Positions 54,829 to 63,975 are shown, counted from the stretch's first letter. The stretch is 64,000 nt of DNA from Phycisphaeraceae bacterium (GCA_007693965.1 RECQ01000042.1:1-64000); one strand, 5' to 3'. Notes: generated from the sequence alone by a model not told the origin. Numbers and translations: made by a program.

Positions 54829-55149
54829 TCAGGCGGCGACGCGCCGGCAAAGATCGATCAGTTGCGTCACCTGCTCGCCGATGGCGTCGATGTCAGCCTC
54901 GCTCTTGAGCGAATCCTCCAGGCGTTCGGCGGCGACGCCGACCGGCGTGAACCCGTACCCGCCGCAGGCCCCTTTGAGCTGGTGCGCCATGCGCTGCAGG
55001 TCCTCCAGATTTCGCTCGCGCCACAGCTCTGCGACGGTGCGGGCGCGGTCCGGAAGCTCCTGCACGAAGTAGCTGATCAGCTCGTGCATCTCGGGATCAT
55101 CAGCGAACAGGCTGTGAATCGGCTCCCCGTTGACATTCTGTTTCGACAT
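54829..55149 (-). CDS. Histidine phosphotransfer (HPt) domain protein
   Basis: A 106-aa stand-alone HPt protein that relays phosphate between a hybrid kinase and a response regulator. The phospho-acceptor is His56 in MAHQLKGACGGYGF, inside the typical four-helix pattern. GGAGAGAG precedes the ATG at 55149. It is followed by the GGDEF response regulator, so it probably feeds that protein. No sensor kinase is encoded within the window. Confidence 0.88.
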   Translation of the reverse strand: MSKQNVNGEPIHSLFADDPEMHELISYFVQELPDRARTVAELWRERNLEDLQRMAHQLKGACGGYGFTPVGVAAERLEDSLKSEADIDAIGEQVTQLIDLCRRVAA

Positions 55150-55406
55150 GGCTCTCTCCCCGCGCTGACCGCGAACAATGGCACAGGCGGACATCCGCGA
55201 CAGCGGATGACGCTCAACCACTCATCGGCCGACAGGATTGAGGACTCAATGGTCGATTGTTGCGCCGGCGCTTCAGTCCCCACAGCGCGGTGGCGCCCCG
55301 GGCGCCGCGCAGCCCCGCCAGGCGTCGCAGTCGGCGCAGACCGACATCCGGCGCGAGGCGTCGGTGGTCGGTGTTCAGCATTTCGGACCAGAGTTACCGG
55401 GCTTGG

Positions 55407-56120
55407 TTACGCGCGGCGGCGTCGGCCGAGGATCATGACGCCGGTGAGGCCAGCGGCGCAGAGCGCGAAGGGCGCCGGGGCGGGCACGAGGTGGCCGACA
55501 AAGAGCCAGTCCTGAGAGCCGCCGCCGGCGGCGCCGCCCTGAGGATCATACGTGTGCCAGCCGCGACCGACCCACGTGGAGTTGTCGCCCGAGAGGCGAT
55601 GGCCGTCGGGAACGAATCGCATGGACATGCCGCCCGAGACTTTCTCGTAGAAGAAGAACTGCTCACCCGCGGCGACGTCGGCGTTGCCGAGGGCGGTGAC
55701 GACGCCGGAGTTGGTGGCGGAGACGGGGTTCGTCTTCCATCCGTCGCCATCGGGCTGAACGCCCATGATGTAGTTGAAATCGACGGTGTAGAAGCCTTCC
55801 CCGAAGCCGTACGAGGCGCCGGTGTCGACGCCTCCGTAGATGAGTCCGGAAATATTGATGTCGATGCCGCCGCCCATGGCGGTTTCGTCATTGACGGTCA
55901 GCAGGACATCCACGAAGGAGAAAGTGGTGATCCCAGACGGTCCGGCGCCATGGGCGCTGAACATGTTGTCGAGCCGGAGCCCATAGGTCGGCGGGGCTGC
56001 GTTGCCGTCGGGATGGTCGGACAGGCGGAAGATATGGGTGGCCGCCGAGGCTGCCGAGGCGCCGACGGCGACAGCCACACACGCGACGCCGAGCGCCGAT
56101 GCACTGCGAACAAATGGCAT
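55407..56120 (-). CDS. PEP-CTERM-like exported protein
   Basis: A 237-aa secreted protein. AGGAGAGAG lies before ATG 56120, giving a signal peptide ending near ASAASAATH; a longer frame to 56231 is rejected. The body (THIFRLSDHPDGNAAPPTYGLRLDNMF, FVDVLLTVNDET, GWKTNPVSATNSG) is beta-rich and unclassified, with a C-terminal VPAPAPFALC hydrophobic segment and GRRRRA tail, a PEP-CTERM-like sorting signal. Lone gene, no partner visible. Confidence 0.75.
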   Translation of the reverse strand: MPFVRSASALGVACVAVAVGASAASAATHIFRLSDHPDGNAAPPTYGLRLDNMFSAHGAGPSGITTFSFVDVLLTVNDETAMGGGIDINISGLIYGGVDTGASYGFGEGFYTVDFNYIMGVQPDGDGWKTNPVSATNSGVVTALGNADVAAGEQFFFYEKVSGGMSMRFVPDGHRLSGDNSTWVGRGWHTYDPQGGAAGGGSQDWLFVGHLVPAPAPFALCAAGLTGVMILGRRRRA

Positions 56121-56402
56121 CTTTCTCTCTCCTGAAATTCGCTCCATGGCGCCGCCCGGAATACACGCACGGGGATTCAACGCCAGGACATACTGCTCTG
56201 GAGATCCGAAGGTAGGGAAAACAATTTTCATGTCCAGACCTCATTCGGGAATAACTCGTTGTTGACGCAACTTCGAGTTCTGGGACGACGCCCACGCCGG
56301 GCGTCGATAGAATGGCGGCGTCAATCGGGGCTGGAGCGCGACCGGTCATGTTCACCGGCGCGATTCCACTCGCGAGAGACCGGAAGAGGAGCGTTGAACG
56401 TG

Positions 56403-57710
56403 ATGAAACGTGTTGGAGCGCCGCTGGCGCTCATGATTGTTCTGGGACTCACCAGCGCCGCGAGCTTCGCGCAGGAGCGGGCGCGGGCCTTCGTGGGCGC
56501 GCAGATTTATCCGGTGTCCGGGGATCCGATCGAGCGCGGCGCCCTGGTGGTGCAGGACGGGAAGATCATCGGTGTTGGCCCTGTGGACCAGGTCCCTGTG
56601 CCGCGGGGCGCCGAGGTGGTGGATGCGGAGGGCCTGGTGATCATGCCGGGGCTGATCTGCACGCACAGCCACATCGGCGGGATCGGCGGCGCCGATCGAA
56701 GCGGACCCATTCAGCCGGACGTGCGCATCTTCGATTCGATCAACGTGCTCGACTCGGGCTTCCGGCGCGCGGTGGCGGGCGGGCTGACCACGCTCAACAT
56801 CATGCCGGGCTCCGGCCACCTCTTGAGCGGGCAGACGATCTATGTGAAGCTGCGTCCGGATGCGCGGCGCATCGAGGATTTCTTCATCCTTGATTCGGAC
56901 GGCGAGCCGATGGGCGGGCTCAAGATGGCCAACGGGACGAACCCGCTGCGCGCCCCACCCTTCCCCGGCACCCGCGGCAAGTCGGCGGCCCTGATGCGCG
57001 AGCGCTTCGTGCAGGCGCAGGAGTACATGGCGAAGCTTGATCGCGCCGGCGACGATCCCGAGAAGGCGCCGGCCCGGGATATCGGGCTCGAAGCGCTGGT
57101 CGAGGTTCTGCAGGGCAAACGCATCGTGCATCACCACACGCACCGCCACGACGACATCATCACAGTGCTGCGGCTTGCGAAAGAGTTCGACTTCCGGGTC
57201 GTGCTGCATCACGTCAGCGAGGCGTGGCTGGTGGCGGACGAGATCGCAGCGGCTGGGGCGCCGGTGTCGATGATCCTGCTCGACAGCCCGGGCGGAAAGC
57301 TGGAGGCGAGCCGGATCAGCCTCGATACCGGGCGCGTGATGGAGGAGGCGGGCGTGCGCACCGCGTTCCACACCGACGACTGGATCACCGACTCGCGGCT
57401 GTTCCTTCGCATGGCGGCGCTGGGCGTGCGGGCGGGCATGTCGCGCGCCGGCGCGCTCGAGGCGCTCACACTCGCCGGCGCTGAAATGCTGGATCTGGAG
57501 GATCGTATCGGCTCTCTCGAAGTGGGCAAGGATGCGGACTTCGTGATCCTCGACGGCGATCCGCTGAGCGTCTACACCAAAGTGCTCCAGACGTGGATCG
57601 AGGGAGAGAAGGTCTTCGACCGTGAGGATCCGGAGGATCGCCTGCACGCCGTGGGCGGCTACGGCGCGGGGCGCGACCAGACCCCCTACTTCTGCTGCTT
57701 CGGGCATTGA
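56403..57710 (+). CDS. Secreted amidohydrolase, catalytically complete
   Basis: A 435-aa exported amidohydrolase (imidazolonepropionase/dipeptidase-like branch). A signal peptide (VGAPLALMIVLGLTSAASFAQ) precedes the N-terminal beta-sandwich (QIYPVSGDPIERGALVVQDGKIIGVG). The barrel has the metal pair HSHIGG near residue 91, His-rich VHHHTHRHDD near 240, LHHVSEAW near 265 and the Asp in FHTDDWITDS near 325. GAGGAG precedes the start, which is set by the signal peptide. A shorter, metal-site-less paralogue follows 168 nt downstream on the same strand. The substrate is unknown. Confidence 0.87.
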   Translation: MKRVGAPLALMIVLGLTSAASFAQERARAFVGAQIYPVSGDPIERGALVVQDGKIIGVGPVDQVPVPRGAEVVDAEGLVIMPGLICTHSHIGGIGGADRSGPIQPDVRIFDSINVLDSGFRRAVAGGLTTLNIMPGSGHLLSGQTIYVKLRPDARRIEDFFILDSDGEPMGGLKMANGTNPLRAPPFPGTRGKSAALMRERFVQAQEYMAKLDRAGDDPEKAPARDIGLEALVEVLQGKRIVHHHTHRHDDIITVLRLAKEFDFRVVLHHVSEAWLVADEIAAAGAPVSMILLDSPGGKLEASRISLDTGRVMEEAGVRTAFHTDDWITDSRLFLRMAALGVRAGMSRAGALEALTLAGAEMLDLEDRIGSLEVGKDADFVILDGDPLSVYTKVLQTWIEGEKVFDREDPEDRLHAVGGYGAGRDQTPYFCCFGH

Positions 57711-57723
57711 GACTTCGCGTGGC

Positions 57724-57863
57724 GGCTCACGCAGAGGCGCGGAGACGCAGAGGCACTCATTCAGGTTTCGAAGAGGAGTTTGAAATGTTCGGCAGGATCC
57801 GCATCGCGTCGCGTTCCCACACACTTTCTCTTTGCTGCGGCCCTGCGTCTCGGTGCGCGCTGC
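57724..57863. repeat. Long inverted repeat (copy g)
   Basis: Left arm 57726-57758 (CTCACGCAGAGGCGCGGAGA) and right arm about 57818-57863 (GGCCCTGCGTCTCGGTGCGC) pair imperfectly. It fills the gap between the two amidohydrolase genes. Confidence 0.7.
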
Positions 57864-57877
57864 AGGGGAGCTCCATC

Positions 57878-59095
57878 ATGAATCGTCCTGTTCTGCTCGC
57901 GCTGGCGGTTGCGCTCGGTGTTCTGATCGCGCCCTGCGCCGCCGCCCAGCTCGCAGTTCGCGGCGATGTGGTCCACACCATGGCCGGCGCGCCGATCGAG
58001 AACGGCGTGGTGCTGATCCGTGATGGAAAGATCCAGGCCGTAGGACGCGCCAGGGACATCGCGATTCCCGATGGCTGGCGCGTGCTCGAGGCGCCCGTCG
58101 TCACGCCCGGGCTGGTGGATGTGCGCTCCACTGTGGGCCTCACCGGCATCTACAACCATCCGCATGATCAGGACCAACTCGATCCATCGAGCCCGATGCA
58201 GCCGGAGCTGCGCGCCATCGACGCGTACAACCCGCGCGAGCAGCTCATCGACTGGGTGCGGAGCTTCGGCGTCACCACGGCCCACACCGGCCACGCGCCG
58301 GGCGCGCTGATTTCGGGTCAGACGATCATTGTCAAGACGCGAGGCGCCACGGTCGAGGCGGCGCTGGTGCGCTCGCCGGCGGCGGTGGCGGCGACGCTCG
58401 ATCCATCGGCGCAACGCCAGGACGACTCACCCGGCACGCGCGGCAAGATGATGGCCATGCTGCGGGCCGAACTGATCCGGGCCCGCGAGCACATGACGAA
58501 ACGGGAGCAGGCCGGCGACGATGAGCCGGCGTCGCGAGATCTGCGGCTGGAGTCACTCGGCATGGCGCTCCGCGGCGAGACGCCCCTGATGATCACCGCC
58601 AACCGGGCCCAGGACATCGCCAGCGCGCTGCGGCTGGCGGATGAATTCGGCTTCACACTGTGGCTGGACAGCGCGGTGGAAAGCTACGTCATGATGGAGG
58701 AGATCCTGGCGGCGGGCGTGCCTGTGCTGCTCCATCCGACGATGATGCGCTCCGTCGGCAACGCCGAGAATCTGAGTTTCGAGACCGCCGCCCGGCTGGC
58801 GGATGCGGGCATTCCGGTCGCCATTCAGAGCGGGTATGAGGGGTATGTGCCCAAGGTGCGGGTGGTGCTCTTCGAAGCGGCCATCGCCGCGGCCAATGGG
58901 CTGGGCTTCGAGCGGGCGTTGGCGTCCATCACGATCGATGCGGCGCGAATCCTGGGCATCGAAGACCGCGCGGGCTCGATCGAGCCGGGCAAGGACGCCG
59001 ACCTGGCTCTCTACAGCGGCGATCCGTTCGAATACACCAGCAGATGCCTGTTCGTGGTCATCGAAGGGGACGTCGTTCGTGACGAACCCCGTTGA
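57878..59095 (+). CDS. Secreted amidohydrolase paralogue lacking metal ligands
   Basis: A 405-aa exported paralogue of the preceding protein: signal peptide (LLALAVALGVLIAPCAAAQ), beta-sandwich (TMAGAPIENGVVLIRDGKIQAVG) and barrel with the same landmarks (SPGTRGKMMAMLRAELIRAREHM against the partner's FPGTRGKSAALMRERFVQAQEYM). At the HxH position it reads PGLVDVRSTVGL, the later His cluster is LMITANRAQD, and HTDD is replaced by IQSGYEGY, so it should not hold the catalytic metals. It may be a structural or regulatory partner. AGGGGAG lies before the ATG. Confidence 0.85.
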   Translation: MNRPVLLALAVALGVLIAPCAAAQLAVRGDVVHTMAGAPIENGVVLIRDGKIQAVGRARDIAIPDGWRVLEAPVVTPGLVDVRSTVGLTGIYNHPHDQDQLDPSSPMQPELRAIDAYNPREQLIDWVRSFGVTTAHTGHAPGALISGQTIIVKTRGATVEAALVRSPAAVAATLDPSAQRQDDSPGTRGKMMAMLRAELIRAREHMTKREQAGDDEPASRDLRLESLGMALRGETPLMITANRAQDIASALRLADEFGFTLWLDSAVESYVMMEEILAAGVPVLLHPTMMRSVGNAENLSFETAARLADAGIPVAIQSGYEGYVPKVRVVLFEAAIAAANGLGFERALASITIDAARILGIEDRAGSIEPGKDADLALYSGDPFEYTSRCLFVVIEGDVVRDEPR

Positions 59096-59482
59096 GAGGC
59101 GGATGGCGCCAGAGGCGGGGTCGATCGCCCCCCATGCACCAATAAATATCGTGCTTGATTGCAGTTGAAAGTCCTGAAATAGGGGTCATTGGCGCCACAT
59201 GCATGTTTTTTCAGTGTTTCTATCGCATGACTGGCATATGACTACTACTCTACATCAGCAAGGCTTGAAAAGGCGAGGTCCGGGTCTTGGCGTCCCATGA
59301 TGGATGATTCTGCCCGGAAATATGCATGCATCCTGGAAGGCGAGATCGGAAAACCAGCAGAGTTGCGTCTGTTCTCACCCACCGTTGCGAAGTGGTTGTG
59401 CGCTGCGCAGCAGCCTCCTGTTCCGTCCGTCGCGAGACGATTCAGTATGCGTGCTTAAAAACCCAATAAGGAGAATCGCAAG
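59096..59482. other. AT-richer intergenic region
   Basis: A 387-nt gap, with T-runs near 59208 and an AAGGAG ribosome site just before the next gene. No promoter stands out, and no gene or repeat was recognised. Confidence 0.4.
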
Positions 59483-61198
59483 ATGAAGCTTGGATCGTTG
59501 CTGACGACAATCGGCGTGGTGGGAACATGTATCGTGTCGGGATCGGCGATGGGGTCGCCGACGGAAATCCCGGCGAACGCCGCGCACGAAGGACTCGGTC
59601 AGATCGCACGCGAACTGGATTCCGTGATCCAGCATGAGATATCCGTGAGCGCATACCAGCTTCAGCGCATGACGCTGCCTGCGACGGTGAATGAGCCTTT
59701 CAACGCGACTGTTGAGATTGCGGGTGAGCAGGTTGAGATGCTCCTCTCGCCGCACTCGGTGCGCTCTGAGAATTATCGACTGCTCGTCTCCGATGGCGCC
59801 GGCGGACTTCAGGAGATCGCTCCGCCGCCGTCGCGGCTGTATCGCGGCTTTGTTGAGGGGTTCGAGAACAGCGTCGTCTCTGCAACGCTGCTTGATGGCC
59901 AATTGAACGCATACATCCTGCTTGACGGCGACCAGGTCACGCCGTGGATGGTGACGCCTCTGACCGACGCCGCCGCCGAAGCAGACACGGACATCCACGT
60001 TGTGTACCGCGCGGCGGACACCGTGGATGGAGGCTGGACCTGTGGGGCGGACCACATGCTCGCCCCCCCACCCCAGCCCGATGATTTTGCGTTCTCCTCA
60101 CGCGGCGCCGACTGCTTCCGCCTCACTGAAATCGCATATGAAGCCGACTTCCCCTTCTTCCAGCTCAATGGAAACTCAGTGGAAAGCACCATCGCTGACA
60201 TCGAGTTCGTCCAAGCCAATGTGAATGTCGCATATGAGCGTGATATGGGCATAACGTTCATCATCCCCGCGATCATTGTGCGGACCACCGAAGCTGATGA
60301 TCCCTACAGTTCAACCGACGCCGGCACGTTGCTCAGCCAGTTCCGCAGCCACTGGCTCAACAATTTCAGCGGCCTCAATCGTGATATCGCTCACCTGATG
60401 ACTGGCCGCTCGCTCAACGGTTCGACAATCGGCGTCGCTTGGGTCGGCGCGGTGTGTGGCAACTTCGGATTCGGCCTTTCACAGAGCCGTTTCAGCCTCA
60501 ACACCAACTCGCGCATGGCCCTGACCGCGCACGAGATAGGTCACAATTTCAATGCGGGCCACTGCTCCGGCGGATCCTGCCACATCATGTGCGCCGGCCT
60601 TGGCGGCTGCGGCGGACTGGGCAACCCGCCCAAGTTCGGCGGGAGCTCGATCAGCGTGATCACCAGCTACGCCGCGGGCCGTCCCTGCCTGTCCGACGTC
60701 TGCGCCACGCTGACCGTGACCGCGAGCAGCCCCCCCTTCGAGATCATCGACGATCCGGACCCCACCGAATTCAACGTCGTGATCAACGCCAACAGCGACA
60801 TCCTCGTTCCCGGCGCGACGCCCGAGCTGATGTACCGCTACGGAACATTCGGCCAGTTCCAGGCCGTCCCGCTCCAGCCGTTGGGCGGCGGCAACTACCG
60901 TGCGACGCTCCCGGGCGGTGACTGCGGCGACGGCGTCCAGTTTTATGTTCGCGCCTGGGGCGCGGCGTCCGGCGAAGTGACCGACCCTCCCGCCGGATTC
61001 TCGGCGCCCTTCTTCGCTGACTGCCGCCAGGCATGCCCGCCCGACCTGATCGGCGACGGAACTGTCGGCAGCGCCGACCTTGCGGTTCTGCTCGGCTCCT
61101 GGGGCGAGAGCGGCAGCATCGCGGACATAAACGGCGACAACACCGTCGGCAGCGCCGACCTCGCCATTTTGCTCGGAAGCTGGGGCCCCTGCCAGTAA
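59483..61198 (+). CDS. Secreted metzincin (reprolysin-like) metalloprotease with dockerin-like module
   Basis: A 571-aa exported zinc protease. The signal peptide ends near Ala22; an N-terminal propeptide-like region (to about 190) is followed by the catalytic domain with the full metzincin motif HEIGHNFNAGH near residue 350 and a Met-turn in CHIMC near 366, as in M12B (ADAM/reprolysin) enzymes. A beta domain (residues about 405-510) and two C-terminal repeats of the VGSADLAVLLGSWG type follow. AAGGAG sits 9 nt before the ATG. A terminator follows at 61251. Confidence 0.9.
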   Translation: MKLGSLLTTIGVVGTCIVSGSAMGSPTEIPANAAHEGLGQIARELDSVIQHEISVSAYQLQRMTLPATVNEPFNATVEIAGEQVEMLLSPHSVRSENYRLLVSDGAGGLQEIAPPPSRLYRGFVEGFENSVVSATLLDGQLNAYILLDGDQVTPWMVTPLTDAAAEADTDIHVVYRAADTVDGGWTCGADHMLAPPPQPDDFAFSSRGADCFRLTEIAYEADFPFFQLNGNSVESTIADIEFVQANVNVAYERDMGITFIIPAIIVRTTEADDPYSSTDAGTLLSQFRSHWLNNFSGLNRDIAHLMTGRSLNGSTIGVAWVGAVCGNFGFGLSQSRFSLNTNSRMALTAHEIGHNFNAGHCSGGSCHIMCAGLGGCGGLGNPPKFGGSSISVITSYAAGRPCLSDVCATLTVTASSPPFEIIDDPDPTEFNVVINANSDILVPGATPELMYRYGTFGQFQAVPLQPLGGGNYRATLPGGDCGDGVQFYVRAWGAASGEVTDPPAGFSAPFFADCRQACPPDLIGDGTVGSADLAVLLGSWGESGSIADINGDNTVGSADLAILLGSWGPCQ

Positions 61199-61250
61199 TC
61201 AGCCTCAACGCTCGAGCCAGCGAACGAGCTTCCATCTGACTTACGATTCA

Positions 61251-61280
61251 CCCTCCCGGAGCTTTCCGGGAGGGTTTTTT
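61251..61280 (+). terminator. Terminator after the metzincin gene
   Basis: Perfect 10-bp stem CCCTCCCGGA/TCCGGGAGGG, 4-nt loop, TTTTTT. Starts 53 nt after the stop codon. Confidence 0.9.
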
Positions 61281-61344
61281 CGTAGCCGCAGGGACGCGCG
61301 ATGCAGCGTCGTGACTGATGCACACGTGCGCCCATCGCGCACAG

Positions 61345-61402
61345 AAAACCGCCCCGCGGCTTCTCTGGAGATCGGCTCTCCACAATGAAGCTGCGGGGCG
61401 GT
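61345..61402 (-). terminator. Terminator of the tRNA-Glu gene
   Basis: On the minus strand a 16-bp stem (ACCGCCCCGCAGCTTC with its complement, one mismatch; 61402-61387 with 61363-61348) encloses a smaller hairpin and ends in TTTTCTGTG. It begins 35 nt after the tRNA. Confidence 0.7.
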
Positions 61403-61436
61403 GTTCGATCGAGCGCAAGGCGTCTCGATGGGGAAG

Positions 61437-61511
61437 TGACCCCACGGGGATTCGAACCCCGGTTTCCAGGATGAGAACCTGGCGTCCTGGACCAGGCTAG
61501 ACGATGGGGCC
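61437..61511 (-). tRNA. tRNA-Glu (anticodon CTC)
   Basis: A 75-nt cloverleaf on the minus strand: acceptor GGCCCCA with TGGGGTC and discriminator A, anticodon arm CCAGG-TTCTCAT-CCTGG (CTC, reads GAG), T arm CCGGGGTTCGAATCCCCG. The CCA end is not encoded. A lone tRNA gene followed by a terminator-like hairpin. Confidence 0.95.
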
Positions 61512-61585
61512 GGACGCACCCTCTGGGGAGGGTCGGTCACTTTACACGGCTTCAGCCGCGGGTCAATCGAGGGCGGGGGTGGCCT

Positions 61586-61656
61586 ACGAAGCCCGAAGTG
61601 CAAGCGAGGGGCAGCGCGGCGGGGGATGGTCCCTCGCTGGCGCTTCGGGCTCGTTG
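61586..61656. repeat. GCCCGAAGCGCAAGCGAGGG palindromic repeat (first copy)
   Basis: Arms 61587-61610 and 61631-61654 (CCCTCGCTGGCGCTTCGGGC) are inverted, with two or three mismatches, around a 20-nt core. The same element recurs at 63901-63975. This motif is a known type of frequent repeat in planctomycetes (from memory). Confidence 0.8.
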
Positions 61657-61677
61657 TGGGAGTTCCCGGCGCTGCGG

Positions 61678-61980
61678 TCAGGCGCCGACGGCGGCCAGCT
61701 GGCGGCGGAGCTGGGCGAGGGCGTAGACGGCGGCTTCGGACTCCGACTGGCCAACCACGGCCCCGGCCGCGGCGCCGGAGGCGTCGGACCACTCGGCCCG
61801 GTGGCAATCGAAGAGCTGAACGAAGCGGATCGTCAGCGAGAAGCCGGCCCGCTCGAATTCCTGCCTGACGCGCTCGACGCGGGGGAATACGCGGCCATCC
61901 GGAGTGTGATCGCAGCCGGTTGAGTCCAGATCGGACCAGCCGGTGGCGTACAGCTCATCAATTGCGAAGTCGAGTCCCAT
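61678..61980 (-). CDS. Conserved-looking small hypothetical protein
   Basis: A 100-aa protein without signal peptide or known domain. It begins MGLDFAIDELYATGW, has an Arg/Glu-rich centre (RVERVRQEFERAGFSLTIRF) and ends in a regular helix (ESEAAVYALAQLRRQLAAV). The ATG at 61980 is preferred over 62019. The opposite-strand frame is longer but has poor amino-acid composition. Function unknown. Confidence 0.6.
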   Translation of the reverse strand: MGLDFAIDELYATGWSDLDSTGCDHTPDGRVFPRVERVRQEFERAGFSLTIRFVQLFDCHRAEWSDASGAAAGAVVGQSESEAAVYALAQLRRQLAAVGA

Positions 61981-62333
61981 GGTGATCAGCGTGCCTCCAG
62001 CAGCCCCTGGCCCACACACAGGCGGGCGTTCTCGGGTTCATGTCGCCGCAAGAGTCACGTCCGGCGGCGAGAGCCGACCTCGCGACGGGCTCCAAGGCCC
62101 GGCGACGGCGGCTCACCGTACCCACAATCTATCGACGCAGGAGGGCTGAGTCCACCGGCAGTCGGGGGGAGATGCGCGCCTCGGCGCCGACCAGGCAAGT
62201 TGGGAAAACTGGGTTGACGGGCCGAAAACTCCGCTTTGATCCGGTTTCCGGGCCCGCCTAGCCTCCCGGGCCTGTTCGGGCGCCGGCGAATCCATCGTCC
62301 GGCCGCACCGAACGTCCAGTATTCGGAGAAGAG
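61981..62333 (+). other. Upstream region of the AAA ATPase gene
   Basis: A 353-nt gap. TTGACG near 62213 could be a -35 for the AAA gene, but the -10 region (TGATCC, 17 nt on) is weak. GGAGAAGAG gives a good ribosome site before the ATG. Nothing else is recognised. Confidence 0.35.
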
Positions 62334-63839
62334 ATGTCCCAGATCCCCCCCACCATCCGCGACGTCGATCCGCCCTCGATTTCGACGCTGGGCGAGCTGC
62401 GAAAGTCCGGATATCGGCCGCGGTCGGTGAAGGCGGAGCTGCGTGAAAATACTCTGGCGCGCCTGGCGGCGGGCGAGCCGCTCTTCCCGGGGATCATGGG
62501 GTATGAACAGACCGTGACGCCGCAGATCGTGTCGGGGCTGCTGTCGAAGCACGACCTGCTGCTGCTGGGCCTACGCGGCCAGGCGAAGACGCGGATCCTG
62601 CGGTCGCTGACCGGCCTGCTCGACGAGTGGACGCCGGTGATCGGCTCGGACGGCGAGGGGCCGGAGGTCGAGCTGCCTGACGACCCGATGGCGCCGACGA
62701 CGCGGGCGGGGCGGGCGATCGTCGAGCGGCTGGGCGAGCGGACGCCGGTGCGCTGGATGCACCGCAGCGAGCGTTACCACGAGAAGCTGGCCACGCCGGA
62801 TGTGACCATCGCCGACCTGATCGGCGAGGTCGATCTTGTGAAGCACGCCGAGGGCAGGCGGCTGGCGGACATGGAGACGATGCACTTCGGGCTGATCCCG
62901 CGCTCGAACCGGGGGATCTTCGCGATCAATGAGTTGCCGGATCTGGCGCCACGGATTCAGGTGGGCTTGTTCAACCTGCTCGAAGAGCGCGATGTGCAGA
63001 TCCGCGGCTACCCGGTGCGGCTGGCGCTGGATGTGTGCGTGGTGTTCAGCGCCAACCCCGAGGACTACACCAACCGCGGGCGCATCGTGACGCCATTGAA
63101 GGACCGCATCGGCACGGTTGTGCGCACGCACTATCCGGCGGACAACCGCATGGCGATGGAGATCACACGCGCGAACGCGTTCCTGAAGCGGCGGACGGAG
63201 TCGGACAGCGCGAGCTCGCCGGTCGTCGATGTGCCCGAGGTCATGCACGAGATCATCGAGGAGACGATCGCGCAGGCGCGGCGGAGCCCGCATGTGAACC
63301 AGGCTTCGGGTGTGAGCGTGCGGGCGTCGATCGCGGCACTGGAGACGCTGGTCTCGGCGGCGGAGCGCCGGGCGGCGGTGACGGGTGAGAAGCGGGCGAT
63401 GGCGCGCGTGTGCGACGCGAGCGGCGTGACGGCGGCGCTGCGCGGCAAGATCGAGCTGATGCTCGCGGAAGAAGGCGCGGGGGCGGACGGGCGCTCGACG
63501 GAGGACCGTCTCATCGAGGCGTTCTTCGGCGAGGCGGTGAAGGAGGTCGTGGGGCGGCACATCGATCTTGACGATGTTGAGCCGCTGGCGGAGTCCTTCG
63601 GAACCGGCCTCAAGCTCGACCTCGGCGACGACTTGAGCGCGAAGGACGCCGTGGCGGGGATGGAGCACGTGAAGGGCCTCCTCGAACACGCCAGGGCGCT
63701 GGCTGAGCGCGCCGGGCTCAATGCGGGCGATGAGCAGGCGCTGGCGTGCGCGGGTGAGCTGGTGCTGGAGTTTCTGTATGTGAACAACCGGCTGAGCAAG
63801 GTGATGCGAAGAGGCGGCGGGCCGGCGTATACGCGGTGA
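62334..63839 (+). CDS. MoxR/magnesium-chelatase ChlI-like AAA+ ATPase
   Basis: A 501-aa AAA+ ATPase of the MoxR/ChlI-related group, chaperone-like proteins that usually work with a von Willebrand A-domain partner. The P-loop is GLRGQAKT near residue 78, with Ala in place of the usual Gly before Lys; the Walker B/sensor region is FAINELPDLAPRIQVGLFNLLEERDVQIRGYPVRL near 200-235 and CVVFSANPEDYTNRGRIVTPLKDRI near 240. A helical C-terminal half follows. No VWA gene is present before the window ends. GGAGAAGAG precedes the ATG. The specific client is not indicated. Confidence 0.85.
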   Translation: MSQIPPTIRDVDPPSISTLGELRKSGYRPRSVKAELRENTLARLAAGEPLFPGIMGYEQTVTPQIVSGLLSKHDLLLLGLRGQAKTRILRSLTGLLDEWTPVIGSDGEGPEVELPDDPMAPTTRAGRAIVERLGERTPVRWMHRSERYHEKLATPDVTIADLIGEVDLVKHAEGRRLADMETMHFGLIPRSNRGIFAINELPDLAPRIQVGLFNLLEERDVQIRGYPVRLALDVCVVFSANPEDYTNRGRIVTPLKDRIGTVVRTHYPADNRMAMEITRANAFLKRRTESDSASSPVVDVPEVMHEIIEETIAQARRSPHVNQASGVSVRASIAALETLVSAAERRAAVTGEKRAMARVCDASGVTAALRGKIELMLAEEGAGADGRSTEDRLIEAFFGEAVKEVVGRHIDLDDVEPLAESFGTGLKLDLGDDLSAKDAVAGMEHVKGLLEHARALAERAGLNAGDEQALACAGELVLEFLYVNNRLSKVMRRGGGPAYTR

Positions 63840-63896
63840 GGAGATGAGTGGGTGAGGAGATGAGTGGGTGAGTGGGTGAGTGGGTGAAGTGTGCGA
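63840..63896. repeat. Short tandem repeat after the AAA gene
   Basis: Copies of GGAGATGAGTGGGTGA and then GTGGGTGA units run from the stop codon to about 63888. Resembles the simple repeats near 4.74 and 35.5 kb in style. Confidence 0.75.
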
Positions 63897-63900
63897 GAAC

Positions 63901-63975
63901 ACGAGCCCGAAGCGCAAGCGAGGGTTGGCGCGTGTTGTTGCGCGTTTCCCTCGCTGGCGCTTCGGGCTCGTTGTG
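63901..63975. repeat. GCCCGAAGCGCAAGCGAGGG palindromic repeat (second copy)
   Basis: Arms 63901-63924 and 63948-63973 (TCCCTCGCTGGCGCTTCGGG) are inverted with one mismatch around a 23-nt core. Same family as 61586-61656. Confidence 0.85.

Noticed and set aside
61504-61923. 139-aa plus-strand open frame
   Set aside because: It overlaps the tRNA-Glu end and a palindromic repeat; the minus-strand 100-aa frame has more protein-like composition.
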